NCBI GenBank assembly: GCA_965216515.1
Contig: OZ244173.1
Span: 620,001 to 684,000 of the forward strand
Direction of reading: 5' to 3'
Origin: CAXMRP01 sp965216515
GTDB lineage: Bacteria; Pseudomonadota; Alphaproteobacteria; Rhizobiales; Afifellaceae
Length of the DNA stretch: 64,000 nt
Shown piece after piece: positions 8,264-17,093 of this stretch. The translations under genes were made by a program, and so were the position numbers. Each line of letters starts with the position of its first letter. Position 1 is the first letter of the stretch. The notes below the pieces were generated by a model that made no database searches, had not been told where the DNA came from, and saw only the letters and a program-made list of their open reading frames with translations.

Positions 8264-10399
8264 GTGACACGCATTGGCGACCAAAAAAGCCTGAAGGACT
8301 GGCTGGCAGGCCAGGACAGCCCGGCGGCGGCGGTGACGATCGCCGCCCGGGCCGCCCTGCGCATCCTGCCACTTGTGGCGTCCGACCTGGAGCAGGTCGA
8401 TGCCAACCGCCGTGAGATGGCCGGCGCCATCGTGCTGCCGGTCTTTCGTGCCACAGCCCTTTCCACGGTCGCCTGCGCTTATCCCAGTCGCGCTTTCACC
8501 GCCCGCTTCACCGCTTCCGCCGGCGCTGCTTCCGCCGCCGCGGCCGCCACTGGCGCTGCCGCCAAGGCTACCGCCGACGCCGCAGCCGACGCGGCCATGG
8601 CCGTCGCCACCGCCGACACCGCCGCCGCCAGTGCCGCAGCCGACGCGGCCGCCGGCCGCGCCGCCGACGCTGTTCGCCGGCAGGTGTCGGATACGCTGAT
8701 CGGCGGCGCCTTTCCCGGCGCTGATTTTAACGCCGGCGCGGACTGGGGCGAAAAACAGATCGCCCGGTTCTGGCGCGCCATTTCCGAAGACGCCGCGCTG
8801 ATCGACCAGGGCAATGCCCCGGCGCGCATCGCCGTCCGCCACCTGTGGCCGGATGGGACCCCGGACTGGGCGGCGGCGGCCTGGGCGAGCCTGAAGGCGC
8901 AATTGCGCACTTTGGGTGACGACTGGGAGGTCTGGATCACCTGGTATCACGCCCGGCTGGACGGCCGGCCGACCTATCCCGATGCCGCGCCGGACAAGAA
9001 CGCGGAGATCGAAATCGCCCGGGCGTTGATCGACGATCCGCTCTGGGACGACGGCCCGGCCACCGTCAGCGGCGAGATCCGGCGCCTGGAAACCGAAATC
9101 CTCGGCGAGGATTGGGAGCGGGAGCCGCCAGCCGACAAGGACGCCGACAAGGACACCGACCGGGACTTCCTCGTGGATTTCTTCGTCAGCTACGCCACCG
9201 AGGACGAGCGCCACGCCCGCAAGGTCGTGGCCGTCGTCGAGGCCGCCGGCTATCGAACTTTCGCCCAGTTCAGGGACATCCGGCCCGGCGACAACTTCGT
9301 CGTCCGCATGGAGGAGGGACTGAAGGCGAGCCGCCGGCTGATCGCCATTCTCTCCCCCCACTATGTCGCCTCCGACATGTGCCTGTCGGAATGGGCGGCC
9401 GGCTTCCGCCGCGATCCCGCGTCACGAAGCCGGACGATCCAGCCGTTTCTTGTCGCGCCGGGCGATCTGGGCGCGCTTGGCGGCCAGATCGTCTACACGT
9501 CCCTGCTGGATTGCTCCGACGCCCAGGCGGAACGGAAGATCCTCGACGCGATTGCCGGTGCGCGGGCGCCAGGCACGCCCCAGGCCCGGCGCCGGCGGCT
9601 TGCCGCCGCCGCCAGCCCGGAGCCGGTGGTCGATGCCCGGGGCCGGCTCCACATCGCGCCCAATGCCGATTTCGACACCCCGGTGGTCGATGCCGACCTG
9701 CCCCGGCTTCCGGAAGCCCAGCGGGCGCTGGCGACGACGGTCATCGCGAGCCTTGGCGGCCGCAATGTGGGCACCATGGCCGCCGCCGCTTTGGCGGAAT
9801 ACCGCGACGACCTCAACACCCACGGCACGACCCCCACCGTCGGGCTATTGAACGACATGGCCGCCATAATCCGCGCCGACATGGCCGCCGACACCGACGG
9901 GATCTGGTGCGACGGCGCGGTCCATGAGGCGCTGAAGCGATTTCTCCGCAACCACGAGACCATCCGCACCCATTTCCCCCTCGATCCGGAGCGCGAGGCG
10001 GACATCAGGTCGGCCGATGTGGTGCCGGACATCGTCGACGATCCGGACTACCGGGCGCTAACGGATTCCTATCTGGGCGCGGTCGGCGATCTCCACGGCG
10101 CGGACCTGACGACCGATGAGTTCCTCGCCGCCGCACGGAAACGCCGGCGGCTGCTGGACGATTATGCCAGCCTGCCGGCCGACCCGTCGCCCCATGCGCC
10201 CGACGAAATGTTCATCGACCCGCGCGACAGGATCGGTGCAAGCGAAATCAAGAAGCGCCACGCCGTCCAGGATGCGGCGTTCTACGACAATCTGCTCCAG
10301 AAGGCCGCCAACGTGGCCACCATTGCGGATTCGCGGGCGGGCAGGGCGGTGATCGATCTCGCCGGAAAAATCGCGGACCTGATCTGGTCCGGCCCCTGA
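8264..10399 (+). CDS. TIR-domain protein with Ala-rich N-terminal module (candidate NADase effector)
   Basis: 711 residues from GTG, with GGAG seven bases upstream. Regions in order: a helical start (1-60); a strongly Ala-rich, probably helical stretch (about 84-137); a Trp-rich module (about 150-280; WPDGTPDW, WEVWITWYHARLDG); an acidic linker (DKDADKDTD); and a TIR domain (about 303-430) with DFFVSYATEDERHARKVV, a RDIRPGD loop and SPHYVASDMCLSEW. The Glu of that last motif (about E376) aligns with the catalytic Glu of NAD-cleaving TIR domains. A 280-residue C-terminal region of no recognised family follows. There is no signal peptide or membrane helix. Prokaryotic TIR proteins often act as NADase effectors in antiphage defence; that is inference here, because no known defence partner gene adjoins it. 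Confidence 0.8.
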   Translation: MTRIGDQKSLKDWLAGQDSPAAAVTIAARAALRILPLVASDLEQVDANRREMAGAIVLPVFRATALSTVACAYPSRAFTARFTASAGAASAAAAATGAAAKATADAAADAAMAVATADTAAASAAADAAAGRAADAVRRQVSDTLIGGAFPGADFNAGADWGEKQIARFWRAISEDAALIDQGNAPARIAVRHLWPDGTPDWAAAAWASLKAQLRTLGDDWEVWITWYHARLDGRPTYPDAAPDKNAEIEIARALIDDPLWDDGPATVSGEIRRLETEILGEDWEREPPADKDADKDTDRDFLVDFFVSYATEDERHARKVVAVVEAAGYRTFAQFRDIRPGDNFVVRMEEGLKASRRLIAILSPHYVASDMCLSEWAAGFRRDPASRSRTIQPFLVAPGDLGALGGQIVYTSLLDCSDAQAERKILDAIAGARAPGTPQARRRRLAAAASPEPVVDARGRLHIAPNADFDTPVVDADLPRLPEAQRALATTVIASLGGRNVGTMAAAALAEYRDDLNTHGTTPTVGLLNDMAAIIRADMAADTDGIWCDGAVHEALKRFLRNHETIRTHFPLDPEREADIRSADVVPDIVDDPDYRALTDSYLGAVGDLHGADLTTDEFLAAARKRRRLLDDYASLPADPSPHAPDEMFIDPRDRIGASEIKKRHAVQDAAFYDNLLQKAANVATIADSRAGRAVIDLAGKIADLIWSGP

Positions 10400-11128
10400 T
10401 CACTCAATCTCCCAGACGATCCGCACCTGTTCGTGAAAGGTCAGTTCGCCGGCCTCGATCGGCACCGAGGCATCGGCGGCGAGCGATTCCATGCGCGCCA
10501 TCGCCATAGGACGCGGCGGCCCGCCGCCCCCCGCCTCGTCGATGGCGAGGATGTCGCCCAGCGTCACCCCGGCCGCTTCCGCATAGAGCGCGGCGCGGGC
10601 GCGGGCTTCGGCCACCGCCTTCCTTCGCGCCTCGTTGCGCAGCGGCTCCGGCTCGGCGACGGTAAAATGCGGCCCGTTGATGGAATTGGCGCCCAGCGTC
10701 ACCGCCACGTCGAGGATCGCGCCGGTCTCTTCCAGGTCGCGGATGCGCACATTGAGCGTATTGTGCACCCGGTAGCCGGTGATCTGTGGCGCTGCCTGGT
10801 GGCCATCGGACCGGCGCACCGGCTGCGAATAGATGGGGCTGACATTGAAGCCGGATGTCTGCAGGTCGCGCTCGGCAACGCCGGTCGCCTTCAGCCGGGC
10901 CACGATATCACCCATCGATGCGGTGTTGGCATTGAGTGCGGCGGCCGCCGTACGGGCTTCGGAGACGACACCCAGGGAAACCGTCGCCAGATCCGGCTCG
11001 GCGGTCACCTGGCCCTCAGCGACGATTGTCAGCTGCCGCTTGCTGTCTTCGTCCGCGGCGGCGGCCGAAAGCGGCAGGACAAGGCAAAGGGCGGCAAGAA
11101 TTGCGGGATATCTGATTTTGAAGGTCAT
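10400..11128 (-). CDS. Exported SIMPL-domain (DUF541) protein
   Basis: 242 residues with a clear signal peptide (about 1-25, hydrophobic core AILAALCLVLPL, cleavage near AAAA/DE). The rest is a SIMPL domain: LTIVAEGQVTAEPDLATVSLGV, a central TSGFNVSPIYSQP stretch and the ARAALYAEAAGVTLGDILAI helix. SIMPL/DUF541 proteins are periplasmic or surface proteins of poorly known function; E. coli YggE is linked to oxidative-stress tolerance. Its stop codon abuts the stop codon of the convergent TIR gene with no bases between. Confidence 0.9.
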   Translation of the reverse strand: MTFKIRYPAILAALCLVLPLSAAAADEDSKRQLTIVAEGQVTAEPDLATVSLGVVSEARTAAAALNANTASMGDIVARLKATGVAERDLQTSGFNVSPIYSQPVRRSDGHQAAPQITGYRVHNTLNVRIRDLEETGAILDVAVTLGANSINGPHFTVAEPEPLRNEARRKAVAEARARAALYAEAAGVTLGDILAIDEAGGGGPPRPMAMARMESLAADASVPIEAGELTFHEQVRIVWEIE

Positions 11129-11333
11129 GGCAGGGCTCGCTCGGGATTCGCCGTTGATTATGCACCCTCAGCCCGCGCATGTCGTGGATGAATGCGGCAG
11201 AACCGGGGCAAAACGGCGATTGGCCGGCTGACGGCGGCGATGGGCGTGGCATGCGGCAGGTGAATTGCAATACCCGCCCGCCTTGTCGCGGCTTGCCCGC
11301 GCGCCCATCTTGCCGTAACGGTCGGCGCGGACC

Positions 11334-11410
11334 GGGTCCGTAGCTCAATTGGTTAGAGCCGACGGCTCATAACCGTCTGGTTGCAGGTTCGAGTCCTGCC
11401 GGACCCACCA
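11334..11410 (+). tRNA. tRNA with CAU anticodon (Met or Ile2)
   Basis: A complete 77-nt cloverleaf with encoded CCA. The acceptor stem is GGGTCCG/CGGACCC, the D arm GCTC/GAGC, the anticodon stem GACGG/CCGTC around loop CTCATAA (anticodon CAT), the T arm GCAGG-TTCGAGT-CCTGC and the discriminator A. CAU is shared by elongator Met and TilS-modified Ile2. I cannot separate these by eye; the lack of initiator features (C1-A72 mismatch, GGG/CCC anticodon stem) rules out fMet. Confidence 0.95.
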
Positions 11411-11514
11411 CTACCCCGCAGCGCCGCAAGCCCTGGCTGGTCCCGCTCGCCGTGGATCGCACGGCAGCACCTAGCTCGGAACGCGCCGCGGGACTTCGGG
11501 TGCGGCGCGGCCTT

Positions 11515-11970
11515 CTACCGGTAGACCATCAGCAGGTTCGTGCCGGTCTGCATTCGCCCGGCGTCGCCGGTGTGAACGGCGAAATCCAGCGTCAAGATGC
11601 CGCGCTCGGGATCTTTCGTTTGTCGTTTGCCGGCGATTGTCACCAGTGCGCCGATACGGTCGCCGATCAGAATCGGCGCCCTGAACGTCCAGTCCCAGTT
11701 TAGCGAGGCGACGGATCGGAAGCGGGCCTCGCTTTGGTTCTTCAACCCGTCGACAAGCGAAAGCACCAGCAGGCCGTGGGCCACTCGGCCGGGAAAACCG
11801 TGGGCCCGGGCCGCGCTGTCGTCCATATGGATCTCGAAACGATCGCCGGTCAGGGCGGCGAATTCGTTGATCTGGGCGGCGGTTACCACGCATTCGCCCG
11901 TGCGGAAGAAATCGCCGATGCGGACATCGTCAAATCCATAGGTTCCGGCCGCCAGTTCCCGCTTCGCCAA
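11515..11970 (-). CDS. MaoC-like hot-dog dehydratase domain protein
   Basis: About 151 residues of the MaoC/(R)-enoyl-CoA hydratase hot-dog fold: FDDVRIGDFF at the start, AAQINEFAALTGDRFEIHMDD with the Asp-x4-His catalytic pair, and RVAHGLLVLSLVDGL as the core helix. Members hydrate enoyl-CoA thioesters or act in related acyl-thioester chemistry; the substrate is not predictable. Start is uncertain: a TTG at 11970 has GGGG seven bases upstream and gives the usual family length, whereas a GTG at 12057, just after the uvrA stop, would add 29 Arg/Gly/Tyr-rich residues. It lies directly downstream of uvrA on the same strand. Confidence 0.72.
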   Translation of the reverse strand: MAKRELAAGTYGFDDVRIGDFFRTGECVVTAAQINEFAALTGDRFEIHMDDSAARAHGFPGRVAHGLLVLSLVDGLKNQSEARFRSVASLNWDWTFRAPILIGDRIGALVTIAGKRQTKDPERGILTLDFAVHTGDAGRMQTGTNLLMVYR

Positions 11971-12071
11971 AATCCATTCCCCGCCGTACCAGCCATACCG
12001 TCCGCGATGGCGATCGCGCGGCGGCGATCCGGACCTGTAGAGAATCGCCGCATACACGCCGCCTGCCAATC

Positions 12072-14954
12072 CTACTCCGCCGCCTCGACCGCGGCGTGCT
12101 GCGGCCGGCGTTCCATCAGTTCGCGGAGGAACCGGCCGGTGTATGAACGCGGTTCCGCCATGATCGCCTCCGGCAGCCCGCAAGCCACGATCTCACCGCC
12201 GCCATCGCCGCCCTCTGGCCCCAGATCGACGATCCAGTCGGCCGTCTTGATGACTTCCAGATTGTGCTCGATCACGATCACCGTGTTGCCGCTATCGACC
12301 AATTCATGGAGCACGTCCAGTAACTTGGCGACATCATGGAAATGCAGTCCGGTGGTCGGCTCGTCCAGAATGTACAGTGTCCGCCCGGTCGCCCGCCGCG
12401 ACAGTTCCTTGGCCAGCTTGATGCGTTGCGCCTCACCGCCGGAAAGGGTGGTCGCCTGCTGCCCGATATGGATGTAGCCCAGCCCGACGCGCTTGAGTGT
12501 CTGCATCCGGTCGCGCACGGCCGGTACCGCGGAAAAGAATTCCACACCCTCGTCCACGGTCATGTCCAGGACATCGGAAATCGACTTGCCCTTGAAGTGA
12601 ACCTCCAGCGTTTCCCGGTTGTAACGCTTGCCCCGGCACACGTCGCAGGTGACATAGACATCGGGCAGAAAGTGCATCTCGATCTTGATCACCCCGTCGC
12701 CCTGGCAAGCCTCGCAGCGCCCACCCTTGACATTGAACGAGAAGCGCCCGGGCGCATAGCCCCGCGCCTTGGCTTCCGGCAGGCCGGCGAACCATTCGCG
12801 AATTGGCGTGAACGCGCCGGTATAGGTGGCGGGATTGGAGCGCGGTGTCCGCCCGATCGGCGACTGGTCGATATCGATAACCTTGTCGAGAAATTCGACC
12901 CCTTCGAGCGTTTGAAACGGCGCCGGATGTTCGCGTGAACCGGCGATCCGGCGTGCCACCGCCCTGTAGAGCGTATCGATCAACAGCGTTGACTTCCCGC
13001 CGCCCGAAACGCCGGTCACGCAGACAAAGGTGCCGAGCGGGATTTCCACGTCGATCTGCTTCAGGTTGTTGCCGCAGGCACCGGTCAGCCGCAGCCGTCG
13101 GGTTTTGGAGATTGAACGGGTCGATGCCGGCATCGGAACGGCCATTTTGCCGGTCAGATATTTTCCGGTCAGGGACTTGCCGGTCGCCATGATCCGTTTC
13201 GGCGTGCCGGAGGCGACGATTTCCCCGCCGTGGATCCCGGCAAGCGGTCCAATGTCGACCACATGATCCGCGGCACGGATCGCATCCTCGTCATGTTCCA
13301 CGACAATCACCGTATTGCCGAGATCGCGCAACTGCTTGAGCGTTTCCAGCAGCCGGGCATTGTCGCGCTGATGAAGGCCGATCGATGGTTCGTCGAGCAC
13401 ATACAAGACACCGGTGAGCCCGGAACCGATCTGCGAAGCGAGACGAATCCGCTGGCTTTCGCCGCCGGAAAGCGTACCGGAGTTGCGGGACAGGGTCAGA
13501 TAATCCAGGCCGACATCATTCAGGAATGTCAGCCTGTCCTGGATTTCCTTGAGGATGCGCGCGGCAATCGTGATCTGCTTGTCGTTGAGCGTGTCGGGCA
13601 GCGCCCCAAACCAGGCGCCGGCCGCCTTGATCGACAGTTTCGCCACCTCGCCGATATGCAGGCCATCGAGCTTGACGGCCAGCGCCTCGGGTTTCAAACG
13701 CATGCCTCCGCAGGATTCGCACGGCGCTGTTGCCATGTATTTCCCGATCTCCTCGCGCATCCACGCCGAATCCGTTTCGCGCCAGCGCCGCTCCAGATTG
13801 GGGACAATGCCTTCGAAGGACTTGGTTGTCTCGTAGGAACGCAGGCCGTCGTCATAAACGAACGTGATCTTCTGGCGGCCGGTCCCGAACAGGATGGCCT
13901 TCCTGGCCGGCTCATCAAGATCCGCCCAGCGGTCCGAAAGGTCGAAATCAAAGGCCCTTCCGAGCGCTTCCAGGGTCTGGTTGTAATAGGGCGAGGAGGA
14001 TTTCGACCACGGTCGTATTGCACCAGCCCGCAGCGTCAGCTCCGGATCGGGCACCACCAGATCCGGATCGATACTTTGCCGCGTGCCCAGGCCGTCGCAG
14101 GTCGAACAGGCGCCGAAGGGATTGTTGAACGAGAAAAGCCGCGGCTCGATCTCGGCGATTGTAAAGCCGGATACCGGACAAGCGAACTTTTCCGAAAACA
14201 CCAGTTGACGCGCCTTGTCCTCGCCTTCGGCGATATCGGCCAGTTCGGCGATCGCGATCCCGTCAGCGATGCCGAGCGCCGTTTCCAGCGAATCCGCCAA
14301 CCGGCTTTGTATGTCGGCGCGGACGATCAGCCTGTCCACGACGATGTCGATATCGTGCTTGAGCTTCTTGTCGAGCGCTGGCGCATCGGCGATTTCATGA
14401 AATTCGCCGTCGATCCTAGCCCTTTGGAACCCCTTCTTCATGAACGCGGCGAGATCCTTGCGGTATTCGCCCTTCCGTCCCCGTACGACCGGGGCGAGCA
14501 GATAGAGCCGGGTGCCTTCCGGCAGTGCCATGACCCGGTCAACCATCTGACTGACCGTCTGGCTCTCGATCGGCAGTCCGGTCGCCGGCGAATAGGGCAC
14601 GCCGATCCGCGCAAACAGCAGCCGCATATAGTCGTAGATCTCCGTCACCGTACCGACCGTGGAACGGGGATTGCGGGACGTCGTTTTCTGTTCGATGGAA
14701 ATGGCCGGCGACAGCCCGTCAATCTGATCGACGTCCGGCTTCTGCATCATTTCCAGAAACTGGCGGGCATAGGCCGACAGCGATTCCACATACCGCCGCT
14801 GGCCTTCCGCATAGATGGTATCAAAGGCAAGCGACGATTTGCCGGATCCCGACAGTCCGGTCATGACAATCAGCGAATCCCGCGGCAGATCGAGATCGAC
14901 ATTCTTCAGATTGTGTTCGCGAGCGCCACGAACGGCGATTATTTTTTGGGACAT
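12072..14954 (-). CDS. uvrA: Excinuclease ABC subunit A
   Basis: 960 residues. The first ABC half has Walker [10 protein letters not shown] (about 33-41); the second has GVSGGGKST. Both have LSGGE signature motifs ([24 protein letters not shown]), followed by VLDEPS and ILDEPT. Zinc-binding Cys clusters are present ([32 protein letters not shown]). UvrA dimers find bulky DNA lesions and load UvrB in nucleotide excision repair. The gene is divergent from a glycosyltransferase gene and is followed by the MaoC-like gene. No GAAC-N7-GAAC operator is visible in its promoter region, though a palindrome lies there. Confidence 0.98.
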   Translation of the reverse strand: MSQKIIAVRGAREHNLKNVDLDLPRDSLIVMTGLSGSGKSSLAFDTIYAEGQRRYVESLSAYARQFLEMMQKPDVDQIDGLSPAISIEQKTTSRNPRSTVGTVTEIYDYMRLLFARIGVPYSPATGLPIESQTVSQMVDRVMALPEGTRLYLLAPVVRGRKGEYRKDLAAFMKKGFQRARIDGEFHEIADAPALDKKLKHDIDIVVDRLIVRADIQSRLADSLETALGIADGIAIAELADIAEGEDKARQLVFSEKFACPVSGFTIAEIEPRLFSFNNPFGACSTCDGLGTRQSIDPDLVVPDPELTLRAGAIRPWSKSSSPYYNQTLEALGRAFDFDLSDRWADLDEPARKAILFGTGRQKITFVYDDGLRSYETTKSFEGIVPNLERRWRETDSAWMREEIGKYMATAPCESCGGMRLKPEALAVKLDGLHIGEVAKLSIKAAGAWFGALPDTLNDKQITIAARILKEIQDRLTFLNDVGLDYLTLSRNSGTLSGGESQRIRLASQIGSGLTGVLYVLDEPSIGLHQRDNARLLETLKQLRDLGNTVIVVEHDEDAIRAADHVVDIGPLAGIHGGEIVASGTPKRIMATGKSLTGKYLTGKMAVPMPASTRSISKTRRLRLTGACGNNLKQIDVEIPLGTFVCVTGVSGGGKSTLLIDTLYRAVARRIAGSREHPAPFQTLEGVEFLDKVIDIDQSPIGRTPRSNPATYTGAFTPIREWFAGLPEAKARGYAPGRFSFNVKGGRCEACQGDGVIKIEMHFLPDVYVTCDVCRGKRYNRETLEVHFKGKSISDVLDMTVDEGVEFFSAVPAVRDRMQTLKRVGLGYIHIGQQATTLSGGEAQRIKLAKELSRRATGRTLYILDEPTTGLHFHDVAKLLDVLHELVDSGNTVIVIEHNLEVIKTADWIVDLGPEGGDGGGEIVACGLPEAIMAEPRSYTGRFLRELMERRPQHAAVEAAE

Positions 14955-15006
14955 GGAAGGTCCAGCATATGGCCGCTGTGGGGATATCCCCGGCGCGCAC
15001 GTTGAC

Positions 15007-15025
15007 GAACTCCGGGCATGAGTTC
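15007..15025. promoter_or_regulatory. Palindrome GAACTC-N7-GAGTTC upstream of uvrA
   Basis: A perfect six-base inverted repeat with a seven-base spacer, about 50 bases upstream of uvrA and 95 bases upstream of the divergent glycosyltransferase gene. Its half-sites contain GAAC/GTTC, the core of the alphaproteobacterial LexA site, but in inverted rather than direct orientation. It could be an operator; the binding protein is not known. Confidence 0.4.
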
Positions 15026-15118
15026 ACGAAACAATTCCCGATCACTAAACCTTCGCGGCGCACCCGCCAAGCGGAACGACCGCTGCTTTTCGCGAAAAAC
15101 CGAAGGGGCACAGCCCGA

Positions 15119-15907
15119 ATGCAGACGATCGCCATCAGCACGTTTAACCGCAAACCGGAGCTGCAGTCCTGCCTTGCATGTCTGGCCGAGGCGCGGGGCC
15201 TCGATGGCTGGGCGATCCGCATCCATGACGACGCCAGCGACGACTACGACATCGGCGACATTGTCGCCAGTTCCGGACTTGCCGCTTTTGTCAGCCGAAA
15301 TCGGGAAAACCTGGGCTGCGATGCCAACAATGTCGATCTCCTGCGAACCTGCCTTGATGCCGGTGCACAACGGATTTTTGTGCTCGACAGCGATTTGATC
15401 GTGGCCAGCGACGTGCTGGAGTTCATTGACCGGAATTTTGATCGCACCGACGGTGTCTTGAGCGTCTACAATTCCGTCCTTCATCCCGTAGAGGCAATTT
15501 TCGACGGGGATTTGCTGATCAAGAACTCCGTCGGTGGCGCAGCCACGGTGTGGGATGCCGGGCTTCTGCGGTCCGCGCTCGACCGGCTGGACGGTCCGGA
15601 TTGCTGGGATTGGCGGATATGCGACACAATCGCCGAGATGAAGCTTCGGATATTTGTCGCAAGCAACAGCCGCGCCCAGCATATCGGGATTTCCGGCACC
15701 AACAACATGCGCTTCGGCGAACTGGAATACGGGATTGGATTCATGCCGGAAAATCCGCGCCACACCGCCGCGCTGGCCCGTACGCTGGACATTTTGCTGA
15801 CGAGTCAGCCGACCTACCTTCAGGGGGCCGCACGTCTGATCAAAAAGCCCCGGCTCGCGCGCTGGGCCGATAGCGTCGCCAAGCGTCTGCCAAAATCCCG
15901 GCGCTGA
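15119..15907 (+). CDS. GT-A type (family 2-like) glycosyltransferase
   Basis: 262 residues. The N-terminus (TIAISTFNRKPELQSCLACL) and FVLDSDLIVASDVLEF, with a DxD-type motif at about 90-92, indicate a GT-A nucleotide-sugar-dependent transferase. There are no membrane helices. The acceptor and sugar are unknown. The ATG at 15119 has AAGGGG about ten bases upstream; an open frame continues back to 14969 but is not family-like. It stands alone between uvrA and ssb, genes that are often direct divergent neighbours in alphaproteobacteria, so it is probably an insertion into that pair. Confidence 0.75.
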   Translation: MQTIAISTFNRKPELQSCLACLAEARGLDGWAIRIHDDASDDYDIGDIVASSGLAAFVSRNRENLGCDANNVDLLRTCLDAGAQRIFVLDSDLIVASDVLEFIDRNFDRTDGVLSVYNSVLHPVEAIFDGDLLIKNSVGGAATVWDAGLLRSALDRLDGPDCWDWRICDTIAEMKLRIFVASNSRAQHIGISGTNNMRFGELEYGIGFMPENPRHTAALARTLDILLTSQPTYLQGAARLIKKPRLARWADSVAKRLPKSRR

Positions 15908-15940
15908 GCGCGCGCATTTTCCGGACGAATCGGTGAGGTG

Positions 15941-15969
15941 TTGTGCTGGCATGGCGAATGGCCTAGAAC
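15941..15969 (+). promoter_or_regulatory. Candidate ssb promoter overlapping the LexA site
   Basis: TTGTGC (15941-15946) and TAGAAC (15964-15969) are 17 bases apart, a standard sigma-70 spacing. The -10 element overlaps the first half of the LexA-type operator, so repressor binding would block this promoter. Confidence 0.45.
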
Positions 15970-15980
15970 ATAACATGAAC
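15966..15980 (+). promoter_or_regulatory. LexA (SOS) operator GAAC-N7-GAAC upstream of ssb
   Basis: Direct repeat GAAC (15966-15969), seven bases, GAAC (15977-15980). This is exactly the alphaproteobacterial LexA recognition pattern (reverse complement GTTC-N7-GTTC). It sits about 113 bases upstream of the ssb start, on top of a plausible -10 box, so SOS induction of ssb is likely. Confidence 0.75.
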
Positions 15981-16092
15981 ACATATGCGACACAAACGAA
16001 GCATCACCCTGTGGACAGACCGCCGCGGCGCCGTGCTATCGCCCGTCCGTTCGGGCAGTATGCCCAGCCACGCGGCGCAAACGGAGATGGAT

Positions 16093-16590
16093 ATGGCAGG
16101 CAGTGTGAACAAGGTCATTTTGATTGGCAATCTCGGAGCCGATCCGGAAGTGCGCCGCATGCAGGACGGACGGCCGGTTGTTAATCTGCGGATGGCGACA
16201 TCGGAAAGCTGGCGCGACAAGAACACCGGCGAGCGCCGCGAACGCACCGAGTGGCATCGCGTCGTCATCTTCAACGAAGGCCTGGCGAAGATCGCCGAGC
16301 AATATCTGCGCAAGGGATCGAAGATCTACATCGAGGGCCAGTTGCAGACGCGCAAGTGGGAAGATCAGTCTGGTCAGGAGCGCTACACGACCGAAGTGGT
16401 GCTCCAGGGATTCAATTCGGCGCTGACCATGCTGGATACGCGCGGCGGGGGTGGCGGGTATGATGACCGCCAGGGCGGTGGTTACGGCGCGCAGGGCGGA
16501 TCCCAGGGTGGCGATCCGGGCGGCGCGCGCGGCGGTTCCGGAGGCGGTCGGCCGATGTCCGATGAACTGGATGATGAAATCCCGTTTTGA
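16093..16590 (+). CDS. ssb: Single-stranded DNA-binding protein
   Basis: 165 residues. An OB fold (about 1-110; [38 protein letters not shown]) is followed by a Gly/Gln-rich disordered linker and the acidic tip DDEIPF that recruits repair and replication partners. SSB coats single-stranded DNA in replication, recombination and repair. The ATG at 16093 is preferred, with GGAG six bases upstream; an ATG six bases earlier is the alternative. Expression is probably LexA-controlled through the operator upstream. Confidence 0.97.
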   Translation: MAGSVNKVILIGNLGADPEVRRMQDGRPVVNLRMATSESWRDKNTGERRERTEWHRVVIFNEGLAKIAEQYLRKGSKIYIEGQLQTRKWEDQSGQERYTTEVVLQGFNSALTMLDTRGGGGGYDDRQGGGYGAQGGSQGGDPGGARGGSGGGRPMSDELDDEIPF

Positions 16591-16651
16591 CCGAATACCG
16601 GACCGGGTCGGACAGACAGCCGGCAAACGGGTATGAATTGGGGCAAACCCC

Positions 16652-17047
16652 ATGAGCGACATTGAATGTCAAGGCGGCTGTGCCTGCGGCGCGGTTCGTT
16701 ACAGGATCAACGGCGAGTTTGGATCTGCCTTTTTGTGCCATTGTCGTCGGTGCCAGCACCTGACCGGAACCGGCCATGCCGCATCGTTTGTGGTGGACCG
16801 CGACAAGGTCGAACTGACCGGCGATCTGTCAACTTATGGCGACAAGGCCGACAGCGGCTTTGATGTGGTGCACAGGTTTTGCGGCACATGCGGCGCGCCG
16901 ATCTGGGGAACCACGACGCGCATGCCCGGACGCGTTTTCATCTTCGCCGGGTCCCTGGACGATCCGTCGGTTTTTGAGCCGAAACAGGTCGTGTATCGGG
17001 AAGCCGCGCCGCCGTGGGACCGTACCGGCCTGACGCCGCTGGATTAG
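16652..17047 (+). CDS. GFA/CENP-V-domain zinc protein
   Basis: 131 residues. The conserved Cys pattern of the glutathione-dependent formaldehyde-activating enzyme (GFA) fold is complete: C6, C10 and C12 (CQGGCACG), C29, C31 and C34 (CHCRRC), and a distal FCGTCGAPIW pair. These bind structural and catalytic zinc in the family. Most members are of unknown function; a link to S-hydroxymethylglutathione chemistry is possible but no adh gene adjoins. A small hairpin (TGGGG-CAAA-CCCCA, 16639-16652) ends on the A of the start codon and may hinder initiation. Convergent with the CDF transporter. Confidence 0.88.
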   Translation: MSDIECQGGCACGAVRYRINGEFGSAFLCHCRRCQHLTGTGHAASFVVDRDKVELTGDLSTYGDKADSGFDVVHRFCGTCGAPIWGTTTRMPGRVFIFAGSLDDPSVFEPKQVVYREAAPPWDRTGLTPLD

Positions 17048-17093
17048 CACAGGTCTTTGCGTCTTTGCCCGCGAACCCGGCCGGTGTGCCGCG

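Noticed and set aside
8411..8680. The GC-rich Ala-codon stretch as a DNA repeat or CRISPR-like array.
   Set aside because: It has no regular unit; it is low-complexity coding sequence for the Ala-rich part of the TIR protein.
13230..15005. A 591-codon open frame antisense to uvrA.
   Set aside because: uvrA is certain on the other strand with intact motifs; the antisense frame has no recognisable domain and is a by-product of GC-rich codon use.
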